A stretch of DNA of 40,611 nucleotides from Deltaproteobacteria bacterium (GTDB taxonomy: Bacteria; Desulfobacterota; Dissulfuribacteria; Dissulfuribacterales; QOAL01): contig JALVJO010000048.1 in assembly GCA_027028245.1 (NCBI GenBank), positions 1-40,611 on the forward strand, read 5' to 3'. Both the position numbers and the translations under genes were made by a program. Numbering within the stretch: the first letter of the stretch is position 1; the number at the start of each line of letters is the position of its first letter. The notes under the pieces are model-generated. The model made no database searches. It was not told where the DNA came from and saw nothing but the letters and a program-made list of their open reading frames with translations. This document shows positions 17,551 to 24,670 of the stretch, piece by piece.

Positions 17551-18399
17551 TCATATTGTGACTGCAATCTCATCTATGGCCGAGGCATAGGCAGAAGCAA
17601 GCCCATCGAGATTTGCCCTGGCTGTTTCCAGGTCCTCATCGTTATCGATAAAAAACGGCTCTGAAATAACCGCCGGAGCCTTGGTATAACGTAGGAGATA
17701 GCCGCCCCTGTCTTCGGATGTCTTTGGTTTTATGCCCCTGTTCGGCAGGTGGAGGCAGCTTGTCAGTTTTTCCAGCAGTATCTCTGCCATCTGCCTGCCC
17801 CTTTGAGACCTGTGATAGAAGAGCACCTCAGTGCCTGATGCCTTCTTGTTAAAGGCATTGCAGTGAAGGCTTACCACAAAATCCGGCCCGAGGGAATTTA
17901 TATCATCTGGAAGTTCGATATAGGTCCGCCTGTATATCCTTTGGATCTTGGCACTGATAACCCTTTTTTCTATCATTACCGAAAGGGCGTCGTTGAAATC
18001 AAACTCCGTGATATGTGCTCTTTCATTAACTGCCCCTGGAGATGACTTTTTATGCCCTATGACCAGGCCGCAAAGTCTTTCAGAAACTGCCGGCTCCTTT
18101 TTCTGGGGAATATTCTGGAGAAGATCCTTTTGCGAAATGATGCCCTTCTTCAATAGCGCCTTTATAAGGGCACCTGATAAGGGCGAGACTTCTTCCAGGA
18201 TTTCAGCCTGGTACAGAGTTTTTCTGTACTGGTCCCCTGTTACCAGGACCAGTTTATGGGCCTGGTCCATCTCCACTGCCAGAGGTATTCTCCCCAGCTC
18301 CTGCGCCTTTTTCCTGGTCAGGGCCGTAAGAAGGATCCTTTCCGAATCCACAAGGAGATTCCCATCCGGTTCCAGCAGGCCGAGCAGAATCTTTTTCAT
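17551..18399 (-). CDS. N-acetylmuramoyl-L-alanine amidase (Amidase_3), cytosolic form
   Basis: 282 residues from ATG at 18399, preceded by GGAGGT with 7 nt spacing; an in-frame extension to 18471 is rejected because it is mobile-element sequence. Residues about 110-282 are an Amidase_3 zinc hydrolase: the first zinc ligand in LVIGHKKSSPGAVN, Glu in HITEFDFND, the second His in VVSLHCNAF and the catalytic Glu in VISEPFFIDN. Such enzymes cleave the MurNAc-L-Ala bond of peptidoglycan. Residues 1-105 have no domain I recognise. There is no signal peptide, so it resembles phage endolysins that need a holin, or a recycling enzyme. No phage genes are adjacent. A MITE-like copy lies just upstream of its ribosome binding site. 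Confidence 0.83.
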   Translation of the reverse strand: MKKILLGLLEPDGNLLVDSERILLTALTRKKAQELGRIPLAVEMDQAHKLVLVTGDQYRKTLYQAEILEEVSPLSGALIKALLKKGIISQKDLLQNIPQKKEPAVSERLCGLVIGHKKSSPGAVNERAHITEFDFNDALSVMIEKRVISAKIQRIYRRTYIELPDDINSLGPDFVVSLHCNAFNKKASGTEVLFYHRSQRGRQMAEILLEKLTSCLHLPNRGIKPKTSEDRGGYLLRYTKAPAVISEPFFIDNDEDLETARANLDGLASAYASAIDEIAVTI

Positions 18400-18430
18400 T
18401 TCACCACCTCCGGTTTTTATGAGTTCAGGC

Positions 18431-18654
18431 GGGAGCATTCCCAGTTTGTCTCCCATTTGTACTACTGGCAAGGAAGGGGTGTTTCTTGAAAGGTTTCACC
18501 ACAAGGAAGCCAACTTCAGCCGCAGTCAAGCCGATGAGATTGGCTATGTCTGTATTCCAAAAGAATTTGAAATCTGCATAGCGGCTTGGTGAACCTTGAA
18601 AGAAATGCGCCTTCCTTGCCATTCCTCGTCCAGGGACCAACTGGGAATGCTCCC
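18431..18654 (+). mobile_element. MITE-like element, copy B (224 bp)
   Basis: The most intact copy. Ends are GGGAGCATTCCC and GGGAATGCTCCC, part of an inverted repeat of about 22 bp with a few mismatches. It is flanked by a perfect 8-bp target duplication GTTCAGGC at 18423-18430 and 18655-18662. Same orientation as copies A and C. It sits in the 348-bp divergent space between the amidase (minus) and trkH (plus), so it may carry or displace promoters of either gene. No transposase is encoded. Confidence 0.9.
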
Positions 18655-18747
18655 GTTCAGGCTTACCTCCCCGCTTAGGGGAAGTAAAACGCCTGTAAAA
18701 AAGTGACTTCCCTAACCCCTCCTTGGCCGTTATCCTCTTTATATCTT
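18655..18747 (+). other. trkH leader with two mutually exclusive hairpins
   Basis: Between the element and trkH, bases 18664-18672 can pair with 18678-18686 (8 of 9 pairs, loop GCTTA). The AGGGGAAGT strand of that hairpin (18677-18685) can instead pair with ACTTCCCT at 18706-18713. This allows two alternative folds upstream of the trkH start at 18748. No riboswitch class is recognised. Confidence 0.3.
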
Positions 18748-20262
18748 ATGAAACTTCTTATAAATATCAAGGAACGTCTCTATATCCTGAATTACCTTGG
18801 GGCACTGCTTTCCATCATGGGTGTATTGCTGTTTCTGCCCCTTATCCCCTTGTTTATCTACGATGCGGCATCTGGTGCAAAGGTTTCAATGCTTACGTTT
18901 ATCCTTCCGGGCACTCTTTCCATAACAGTAGGCCTTGCCCTGCAGATAAGCTTTCCCTTCAGGGTGCCTTCCATCAGGGGAGCCATGATTATTACGGCAC
19001 TTGGCTGGCTGCTGGCCGGAATCATAGGCGGGATCCCTTACATGATAGGCATTCATAAGCCCTTTATAGATGCATTTTTTGAATCTGTAAGCGGCTTTAC
19101 CACCACGGGAATAACTGTTTTCGAAGGTCTGGATCACATGCCTCGAAGCATCCTCTTCTGGCGGTCCTTCACCCAGTGGCTCGGAGGCCTGGGAATTCTG
19201 TCCTTTTTCATGGCGGTAAGTTTCCGGGGAGGCAGTACTGCTGCTGCACTTTTCAGCGCCGAAGGACACAAAATTGACATTTCCCGACCTGTTCCTGGAA
19301 TATTTCATACCCTGGTCATACTATGGACAATATATTGCGGTTTCACCGTTATTTCATGTCTTCTTTTCTGGCTGTCAGGCATGAGCGGCTTCGATGCCCT
19401 GAACCATTGTTTTACATGCATTTCCACAGGAGGATTTTCTACCCATGATGCAAGCCTTGCATGGTGGAGGAAGCACGGCATGGGCAATTCCTGGTGCATT
19501 GAGCTTAGTACAGTCATTTTCATGCTGGCAGGCGGAACAAACTTTCTCATCCACTACAAGGTATTCACCGGCAACGTAAAGGCCCTTTTTCGTGATTTTG
19601 AGATGAGGTGGTACTGGAAAATAGTGGCAGGAGCGGTCCTGCTGGTGATGGTGGACCACATTCGGGCCTTCAACCTGGAGGAACCCATGGGGCTCAAACA
19701 TCTCCTGGACATCTTCAGAACAGCTTTATTCCAGGTAAGCTCTCTTATCACCAGTACAGGTTATCTTACTGCCGATATCAACAGCCCATTTTTCCCGGAC
19801 ATGAGCAGGCAGATATTGATAATCCTCATGGTGATAGGAGGATGCGTGGGGTCCACGGCCGGAGGCATCAAGATTCTCAGGGCAGGCATCCTGTCCAAGA
19901 TCCTCTCGGATGAAGTCAGGAAATTCCACCGGCCCAGGAGGGCGGTTATGCCCTTGGTTGTATCCGGCAAAATTGTGTCCCAGGCAGAGATTCAAAGAAT
20001 CGCTGCCCTCTTTTGGGCATGGCTTATCATAATAGCATGGGGCGGCTTCATTACGGCATTCTTTTCAGATTTGTCCGGATGGCAGGCCTTTTCAGGCATG
20101 GCCTCTGCAATGGGGAACATGGGTCCCTTCTATTTTTCGGTTCACAAGATGGCCGGCCTCTGCTGGATAATCAAGCTTACCTACATCATGGGAATGCTGG
20201 CTGGAAGACTTGAAATACTTCCCTTGGCAGTCCTTTTTGCAATCTACAAAAGGAGGATCTGA
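18748..20262 (+). CDS. trkH: Trk-type potassium uptake membrane subunit TrkH
   Basis: 504 residues from the ATG at 18748 (an upstream GTG at 18703 would add residues without homology). Four membrane-pore-membrane repeats are visible; filter loops are SGFTTTGIT (115-123), CISTGGFS (224-231), ITSTGYLT (334-341) and SAMGNMGP (453-460), each with the filter glycine that selects K+. RSFTQWLGGLGI and GGCVGSTAGGIK are further family signatures. TrkH is the K+-translocating subunit gated by TrkA. AGGAGG at 20251-20256, at its 3' end, is the ribosome binding site of trkA, whose ATG overlaps the stop by one base. Confidence 0.96.
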   Translation: MKLLINIKERLYILNYLGALLSIMGVLLFLPLIPLFIYDAASGAKVSMLTFILPGTLSITVGLALQISFPFRVPSIRGAMIITALGWLLAGIIGGIPYMIGIHKPFIDAFFESVSGFTTTGITVFEGLDHMPRSILFWRSFTQWLGGLGILSFFMAVSFRGGSTAAALFSAEGHKIDISRPVPGIFHTLVILWTIYCGFTVISCLLFWLSGMSGFDALNHCFTCISTGGFSTHDASLAWWRKHGMGNSWCIELSTVIFMLAGGTNFLIHYKVFTGNVKALFRDFEMRWYWKIVAGAVLLVMVDHIRAFNLEEPMGLKHLLDIFRTALFQVSSLITSTGYLTADINSPFFPDMSRQILIILMVIGGCVGSTAGGIKILRAGILSKILSDEVRKFHRPRRAVMPLVVSGKIVSQAEIQRIAALFWAWLIIIAWGGFITAFFSDLSGWQAFSGMASAMGNMGPFYFSVHKMAGLCWIIKLTYIMGMLAGRLEILPLAVLFAIYKRRI

Positions 20263-20948
20263 TGTACATAATCGTGGCAGGAGGAGGTACTGCAGGATCC
20301 ACCATTTCAAGGCACCTGCTGGACCGGAAACACGACGTAGTAGTAATTGAACTGGAACGTGAAAAATGTGAAGAGCTCTATGCACACAGCGGTATAGTAA
20401 CCATTCATGGAGATGCAAAAAACATCGAGATCCTTGAAGAAGCTGGTGCGGCGCGTGCAGATGCAGCAGTTGCAGCCCTTTACAAGGACGAGGACAATCT
20501 GACATTCGCCCTCCTGGCCCACAGCCTGAAAGTGCCAAGGATAATCGTCAAGATGAGGGATCCAGCCTACAGGCAGGCATATCACCTGGCTGGAGCCAGC
20601 AGCATCTGCGACATGAACTCCATGTTCACCAACAAGGTCCTGACAGAGCTTGAAAGTCCGAAAATCAAGGTCATCACGGAAATCGAGCAGGGCGAGGCAC
20701 AGCTCATCATGTTCGAGCTGCCATCAGCCCTTCCCAGCGAGGGCATAAAGGTCCAAGACATGGTCAAGGACCCGGCCTTTGCCGCTGACTGCGTGTTTGC
20801 CGGGGTCATTGATGAAAAAACAGAACGCATAGTCGTCCCAAGGGGCAGTGACAGGCTCAAGCCAGGAAACAAGGTATTCATGGTGGTGGGAAACCAGGGA
20901 ATAGGCGCCATTGAAAAATACCTGGAACGAATGGAAGGCATGGCCTAA
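20262..20948 (+). CDS. trkA: Potassium uptake regulatory subunit TrkA (single RCK unit)
   Basis: 228 residues with one TrkA_N domain followed by one TrkA_C domain. The nucleotide-binding loop is VAGGGTAGSTISRHL at 4-18, followed by the acidic VVVIELERE strand end, HGDAKN (the GDA motif) and VPRIIVKMRDPAY. This is the KtrA-like half-length form; E. coli TrkA has two such units in 458 residues. The protein forms a ring under TrkH and gates K+ flow in response to nucleotides. AGGAGG lies 5 nt before ATG, and the start overlaps the trkH stop (TGATG). Confidence 0.94.
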   Translation: MYIIVAGGGTAGSTISRHLLDRKHDVVVIELEREKCEELYAHSGIVTIHGDAKNIEILEEAGAARADAAVAALYKDEDNLTFALLAHSLKVPRIIVKMRDPAYRQAYHLAGASSICDMNSMFTNKVLTELESPKIKVITEIEQGEAQLIMFELPSALPSEGIKVQDMVKDPAFAADCVFAGVIDEKTERIVVPRGSDRLKPGNKVFMVVGNQGIGAIEKYLERMEGMA

Positions 20949-21020
20949 AATGTGTACTAAAAAATCAGCAGTTATGATATGAAAAAGTAATATCTGTTAC
21001 GACATATTTTATTGTTCAAG

Positions 21021-21404
21021 ATGAGTATCTTCTTTTTTGAGCGCCTTGCAGAAAAGAGAATAAAAGAGGCCATAAGACAGGGCCAGTTTGAAAACCTGCC
21101 CGGAAAGGGTAAACCTATTGTCTTCGAGGACGATTCCATGGTCCCGGAAGACCTACGGATGGCCTATAAGATGCTTAAAAATGCCGGATTTATCCCTCCA
21201 GAGCTCCAAACGGAAAAGGAGATCAAAAATGCCCTGGATCTCCTGGATGAGATGCAGGATGAACGGGAACGCTACCGGCAGGTCACAAAGCTCAACATAC
21301 TTGTCACCAAGGCAAACATGCTGAGGTCCCGGCCCATAAACCTGGAAGTCAACCAGGTCTATTACCGCAAGGTTGTGGAAAAGATCAAGGTGAGAAAGAG
21401 ATAA
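21021..21404 (+). CDS. DUF1992 (DnaJ subfamily C member 28-like conserved domain) protein
   Basis: 127 residues from ATG at 21021. The sequence FERLAEKRIKEAIRQGQFENLPGKGKPI...VPEDLRMAYKMLKNAGFIPPELQTEKEI is the hallmark of the DUF1992 family, found alone in bacteria and in the DNAJC28 protein of animals. No J domain is present here. The function is unknown; the protein is predicted to be cytosolic and helical. It stands 72 nt after trkA and may be transcribed separately. It converges on the fumarase gene, with 24 nt between stops. Confidence 0.88.
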   Translation: MSIFFFERLAEKRIKEAIRQGQFENLPGKGKPIVFEDDSMVPEDLRMAYKMLKNAGFIPPELQTEKEIKNALDLLDEMQDERERYRQVTKLNILVTKANMLRSRPINLEVNQVYYRKVVEKIKVRKR

Positions 21405-21428
21405 CCCCCGGCCTGACTGCAAAAGCTT

Positions 21429-22889
21429 TCATGCAGACCCTGTAATCTGGTAATAGTCACGTCCCCTGGGATCGTTTATGACTATGGCAGGAAAATCCTC
21501 CACTTCCAGTTCGTAAAGGGCCTCAGGCCCCAGGTCCTCGAATGCCGCCACACTGCATTTTTTTATGCATCCTGAAAGAAAGGCCCCTGCTCCTCCAATG
21601 GTTGCAAGATAAACTGCTCCCCGTTCCTTTATGGCATGGACCACTTCCGGCGACCTTCTGCCCTTTCCCATCATGCCCAGGACACCCTCGGCAAGGATCC
21701 GGGGGGTGTATGCATCCATCCTGTAACTTGTGGTCGGACCTGCAGAACCGATCACGTATCCGGGAGGCGCAGGTGAAGGACCAACATAGTAAATAAGGGC
21801 CCCCTCAAGATTCACCGGCAGTGGACTTCCCCGGTCAAGTAAGGCGCAGATCCTCTTGTGAGTCTGATCCCTTCCGGTAAAGAGCCTGCCGGAAATCTTC
21901 ACCCAGTCTCCTGCCTTAAGGCCTGCCGCCTTCTGTCTGGTAAGGGGAAGCTCCAGGGGTCTTGCTAGACGAAGCAGTGAGGACAAGGCTCCGGACGGCC
22001 CGGATTGCGTGCCTTCAGCCCTGGTCAGCCTTTCCCATCTGCCCTTGAGGTAACGGGCTTCAGCCCTCCTTGCAGCATGGCACTGGATATTTACTGAAAC
22101 GGGAAGGCTTGCGATATGACAGGGGAAGGCCTCCATTGCCACTGCCAAGGCAGTAGTCTCACCGCCAAGGCCCTGCGGGCCTATTCCAAGGCCTTTTATC
22201 CGTTGAAGCAGCAAGCTTTCGAGTTCAGCCAGGTCAGAACGCGGACTCGGCCTGCCAGCGGGCCTTAATAGTGCCTTCTTGGACAGAAGTGCTGCCTGTT
22301 CCATTGTACCCCCTATGCCCACCCCTATAACTCCTGGAGGGCAGGGGTTGGGTCCTGCAGCCAGCACGCATTCAACCACAAAATCCGCCGCTCCCTGAAG
22401 GCCTGCAGAAGGCGGAAGCATCTTGAGCGCACTCATATTCTCGCTTCCGCATCCCTTGGGTAGAACCGATAGCTTTAACCCTGGCTCAGGAGACATGGAT
22501 AAATGAATAACCGCAGGCGTGTTGTTCCCGGTGTTCTTCCTGGTAACGGGATCGCAGACCGAGTTTCTTAGAAAGCCTGCAGCGGTTCCCTGGGCTATAC
22601 CTCGGTTTACTGCAGCTGCAAGATCTCCTTCAATTAAGCAGTCCGGACCTTTTTCTATAAACACCACATCTATCCCCGTATCCTGACAGATGGGGAGACC
22701 GGTCCTTGCCGAAAGCGCAGCGTTTTCCAGCACTATGTCAAGTATGAGGCGCGCCCCGGGATCTGGTTCCTCTTTCCTTGCAGTTTCAAGGCTCAAAAGC
22801 ACGTCATCCGGCAGGAACCTGTTGGCCTGCTGCACCAGAAGGCTGGTCTGCTTTTCTATTTCTGCTGCTGTAACCACGGTTTGTTCCAT
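21429..22889 (-). CDS. Class I fumarate hydratase, alpha and beta subunits fused
   Basis: 486 residues from ATG at 22889 (a TTG at 22910 overlapping parB is the alternative). The first ~280 residues are the alpha part with three cysteine motifs for the catalytic [4Fe-4S] cluster: ICQDTG, PKGCGSEN and PCPPGVIGVGIGG. The beta part follows (GDWVKISGRLFTGRDQTHKRI, YYVGPSPAPPGYVIGSAGPTTSYRMD, GKGRRSPEVV, GGAGAFLSGCIKK). It hydrates fumarate to malate; L(+)-tartrate dehydratase or another class I substrate cannot be excluded. Many anaerobes encode the two parts separately; here they are one chain, shorter than E. coli FumA (548). It starts 10 nt after the parB stop. Confidence 0.93.
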   Translation of the reverse strand: MEQTVVTAAEIEKQTSLLVQQANRFLPDDVLLSLETARKEEPDPGARLILDIVLENAALSARTGLPICQDTGIDVVFIEKGPDCLIEGDLAAAVNRGIAQGTAAGFLRNSVCDPVTRKNTGNNTPAVIHLSMSPEPGLKLSVLPKGCGSENMSALKMLPPSAGLQGAADFVVECVLAAGPNPCPPGVIGVGIGGTMEQAALLSKKALLRPAGRPSPRSDLAELESLLLQRIKGLGIGPQGLGGETTALAVAMEAFPCHIASLPVSVNIQCHAARRAEARYLKGRWERLTRAEGTQSGPSGALSSLLRLARPLELPLTRQKAAGLKAGDWVKISGRLFTGRDQTHKRICALLDRGSPLPVNLEGALIYYVGPSPAPPGYVIGSAGPTTSYRMDAYTPRILAEGVLGMMGKGRRSPEVVHAIKERGAVYLATIGGAGAFLSGCIKKCSVAAFEDLGPEALYELEVEDFPAIVINDPRGRDYYQITGSA

Positions 22890-22899
22890 TTCTCTGGAG

Positions 22900-23757
22900 T
22901 TAATCTTCAAGCCCCTTTAAAAGCTCTATAAGCCTTTCCAGCTCCTGCCTGTTCCTGCATCTGATCTCCAGCTTTCCACCCCTTTTGCCGGCAACAATAT
23001 TGACCCTTGCTCCCACTATCCTGCTGAGTTCCCGGCAAAGATGCTCCATGTCTGGATCCTTGCGTCTTTTGGCCGCCTTTTTGGCACCTGCCTCCTTGAG
23101 CTTTCTGGCCAGCTCTTCGGCCTGGCGCACGGACAGGTCCCTTTTGATGATCTCGTCCCTGAGTCTCATCTTCAGGGACTTTCCTTCAAGCATCAAGATG
23201 GCCTTGGCATGGCCGGCGGTTATCCTTTCTTCTGCAATATCTTCCAGGATTTCCCCGGGAAGATTCAAAAGGCGAAGCATGTTGGCAATGGTAGAACGAT
23301 CCTTTCCCACCCTGGCGGCTATCTGGGACTGGTTGAGCCCGAGATCCTGAAAAAAGTGTTGGTAAGCAAGGGCCTCTTCCACCGGGTTGAGATTCTCACG
23401 CTGGATGTTTTCTATGAGTGCAAGCTCCAGTGCCTCGCCGGCATCTGCGTCCCGGAGCACAACTGGAACCTTCTTGAGCCCGGCCTTCTGGGCTGCCCTC
23501 CAGCGCCGTTCACCAGCTATAATCTGATAAAATCCATCTTCCTCCGTAACTACCAAGGGCTGGAGTATGCCCTTGGCCTTTATGGAAGCGGCAAGCCCGT
23601 CAAGGGCTTCATCCCTGACTTTATGTCTGGGCTGCATGGGATTCGGCCTTATCTTTTCAATGGGACATAGAAAAAATCCAGGTGCCTCAGCATCAAATAT
23701 ATCCTGGCTGGAAAGCAGGGCATCAAGTCCCCTGCCAAGACCGGATTTGCGCGTCAT
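22900..23757 (-). CDS. parB: Chromosome partitioning protein ParB
   Basis: 285 residues starting MTRKSGLGRGLDALL, the typical chromosomal ParB/Spo0J N-terminus that stimulates ParA. The ParB/Srx CTP-binding domain follows with NPMQPR (about 39-44) and GERRWRA (82-88), then the helix-turn-helix region ENIQRENLNPVEEALAYQ...LNQSQIAARVGKDRSTIANMLRLL that reads parS, and a C-terminal dimerisation domain. ATG overlaps the parA stop by 4 nt. I found no obvious parS palindrome in the window, though I could not search exhaustively. Confidence 0.96.
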   Translation of the reverse strand: MTRKSGLGRGLDALLSSQDIFDAEAPGFFLCPIEKIRPNPMQPRHKVRDEALDGLAASIKAKGILQPLVVTEEDGFYQIIAGERRWRAAQKAGLKKVPVVLRDADAGEALELALIENIQRENLNPVEEALAYQHFFQDLGLNQSQIAARVGKDRSTIANMLRLLNLPGEILEDIAEERITAGHAKAILMLEGKSLKMRLRDEIIKRDLSVRQAEELARKLKEAGAKKAAKRRKDPDMEHLCRELSRIVGARVNIVAGKRGGKLEIRCRNRQELERLIELLKGLED

Positions 23758-24545
23758 AACTGCCTCCGGTTTCTGGTAAGAAATTCTCTGGAAAGGGCAA
23801 GATAGCTTTCCGCCCCCTTGGACCTCGGGTCATAAAGGTATATGGGCTTGCCGTGGCTGGGGCTCTCGCTGAGCCGAATGTTCCTGGGTACTGTTGTCCT
23901 GTATACCAGGTCCCTGAAATGGACCCTGACCTCCCTTGCAACCTGGTAGCCCAGCCTTGTCCTGTGATCATACATGGTCAAAAGAAGACCCTCTATATGA
24001 AGCTTGGGGTTGAGCCGGTTTTTGACGATCCTGATGGTCTGTACCAGCTGACTTAGACCTTCAAGGGCATAATATTCACATTGAAGGGGGATGAGTACGG
24101 AGTCCGCAGCAGTGAGTGCGTTTATGGTCATAAGTCCCAGGGAAGGCGGACAGTCCATGATGACATAATCATAATCCGATATGGTCTTGAACAGTGCCTT
24201 GAGGACTATTTCTTTTTCATCCTTTGTGGCAAGTTCTATATCAATGCCCACGAGGTCCTGGTGTGCAGGAACGGCATAAAGACCCTGCTGCACCGTGGGT
24301 GTTATGGCATCTTCAAGGGAAATGGCCCCTGTCAGGACATGGTACAGATGCCTGTGGCCATCCTCCAGGGTGATGCCCAGGCCGCTGGTGGCATTTGCCT
24401 GGGGATCGCAGTCCACCAGAAGGACCTTCTGGCCCAACATGGCAAGGCCTGCAGCCAGATTAACGGCTGTAGTGGTCTTGCCCACGCCGCCCTTCTGATT
24501 GGCAACCGCAATTAAACGAATCCTTCTTTTTTCTCTTTTCCCCAT
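23754..24545 (-). CDS. parA: Chromosome partitioning ATPase ParA (Soj)
   Basis: 263 residues from ATG at 24545, preceded by AAGG with 5 nt spacing (a GTG two codons earlier would lie inside that site). It has the deviant Walker A motif KGGVGKTTT with the signature lysine, VLLVDCDPQANATSGLG and VIMDCPPSLGLMTINAL. ParA forms ATP-dependent dimers on the nucleoid and moves ParB-parS complexes. Gene order parA-parB is the usual chromosomal one; gidB (rsmG), often found upstream, is absent here. Confidence 0.96.
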   Translation of the reverse strand: MGKREKRRIRLIAVANQKGGVGKTTTAVNLAAGLAMLGQKVLLVDCDPQANATSGLGITLEDGHRHLYHVLTGAISLEDAITPTVQQGLYAVPAHQDLVGIDIELATKDEKEIVLKALFKTISDYDYVIMDCPPSLGLMTINALTAADSVLIPLQCEYYALEGLSQLVQTIRIVKNRLNPKLHIEGLLLTMYDHRTRLGYQVAREVRVHFRDLVYRTTVPRNIRLSESPSHGKPIYLYDPRSKGAESYLALSREFLTRNRRQL

Positions 24546-24564
24546 CTGCACCTTGAAAAAATTC

Positions 24565-24594
24565 TTGTCAAAAATGCCTTGCAGTACATATAGT
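24565..24594 (+). promoter_or_regulatory. Probable sigma-70 promoter of hflX
   Basis: TTGTCA at 24565-24570 and TATAGT at 24589-24594 are separated by 18 bp, each one base from consensus. Transcription would begin near 24601, giving a leader of about 70 nt that contains the seven-codon ORF MRKREVR at 24644-24667. Confidence 0.5.
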
Positions 24595-24670
24595 TATGAT
24601 TAAAGCATGGCATATTCATAATGAAAAACTGCCCTGCAATCCAATGAGAAAGCGTGAGGTAAGATAGACT

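Noticed and set aside
18400-18471. Upstream extension of the amidase to a start at 18471
   Set aside because: The added residues are translated from mobile-element sequence; ATG at 18399 has a strong GGAGGT site and begins the real protein.
18425-18640. Minus-strand open frame inside MITE-like copy B (71 codons), with a related frame in copy C (34180-34491)
   Set aside because: The same frame is interrupted by TAG in copy A, substitutions between copies change many residues, and the frame lies within the element with no independent gene signals.
22900-24545. parS sites near parAB
   Set aside because: No palindrome close to TGTTTCACGTGAAACA was recognised by eye in the window; a proper motif search would be needed.
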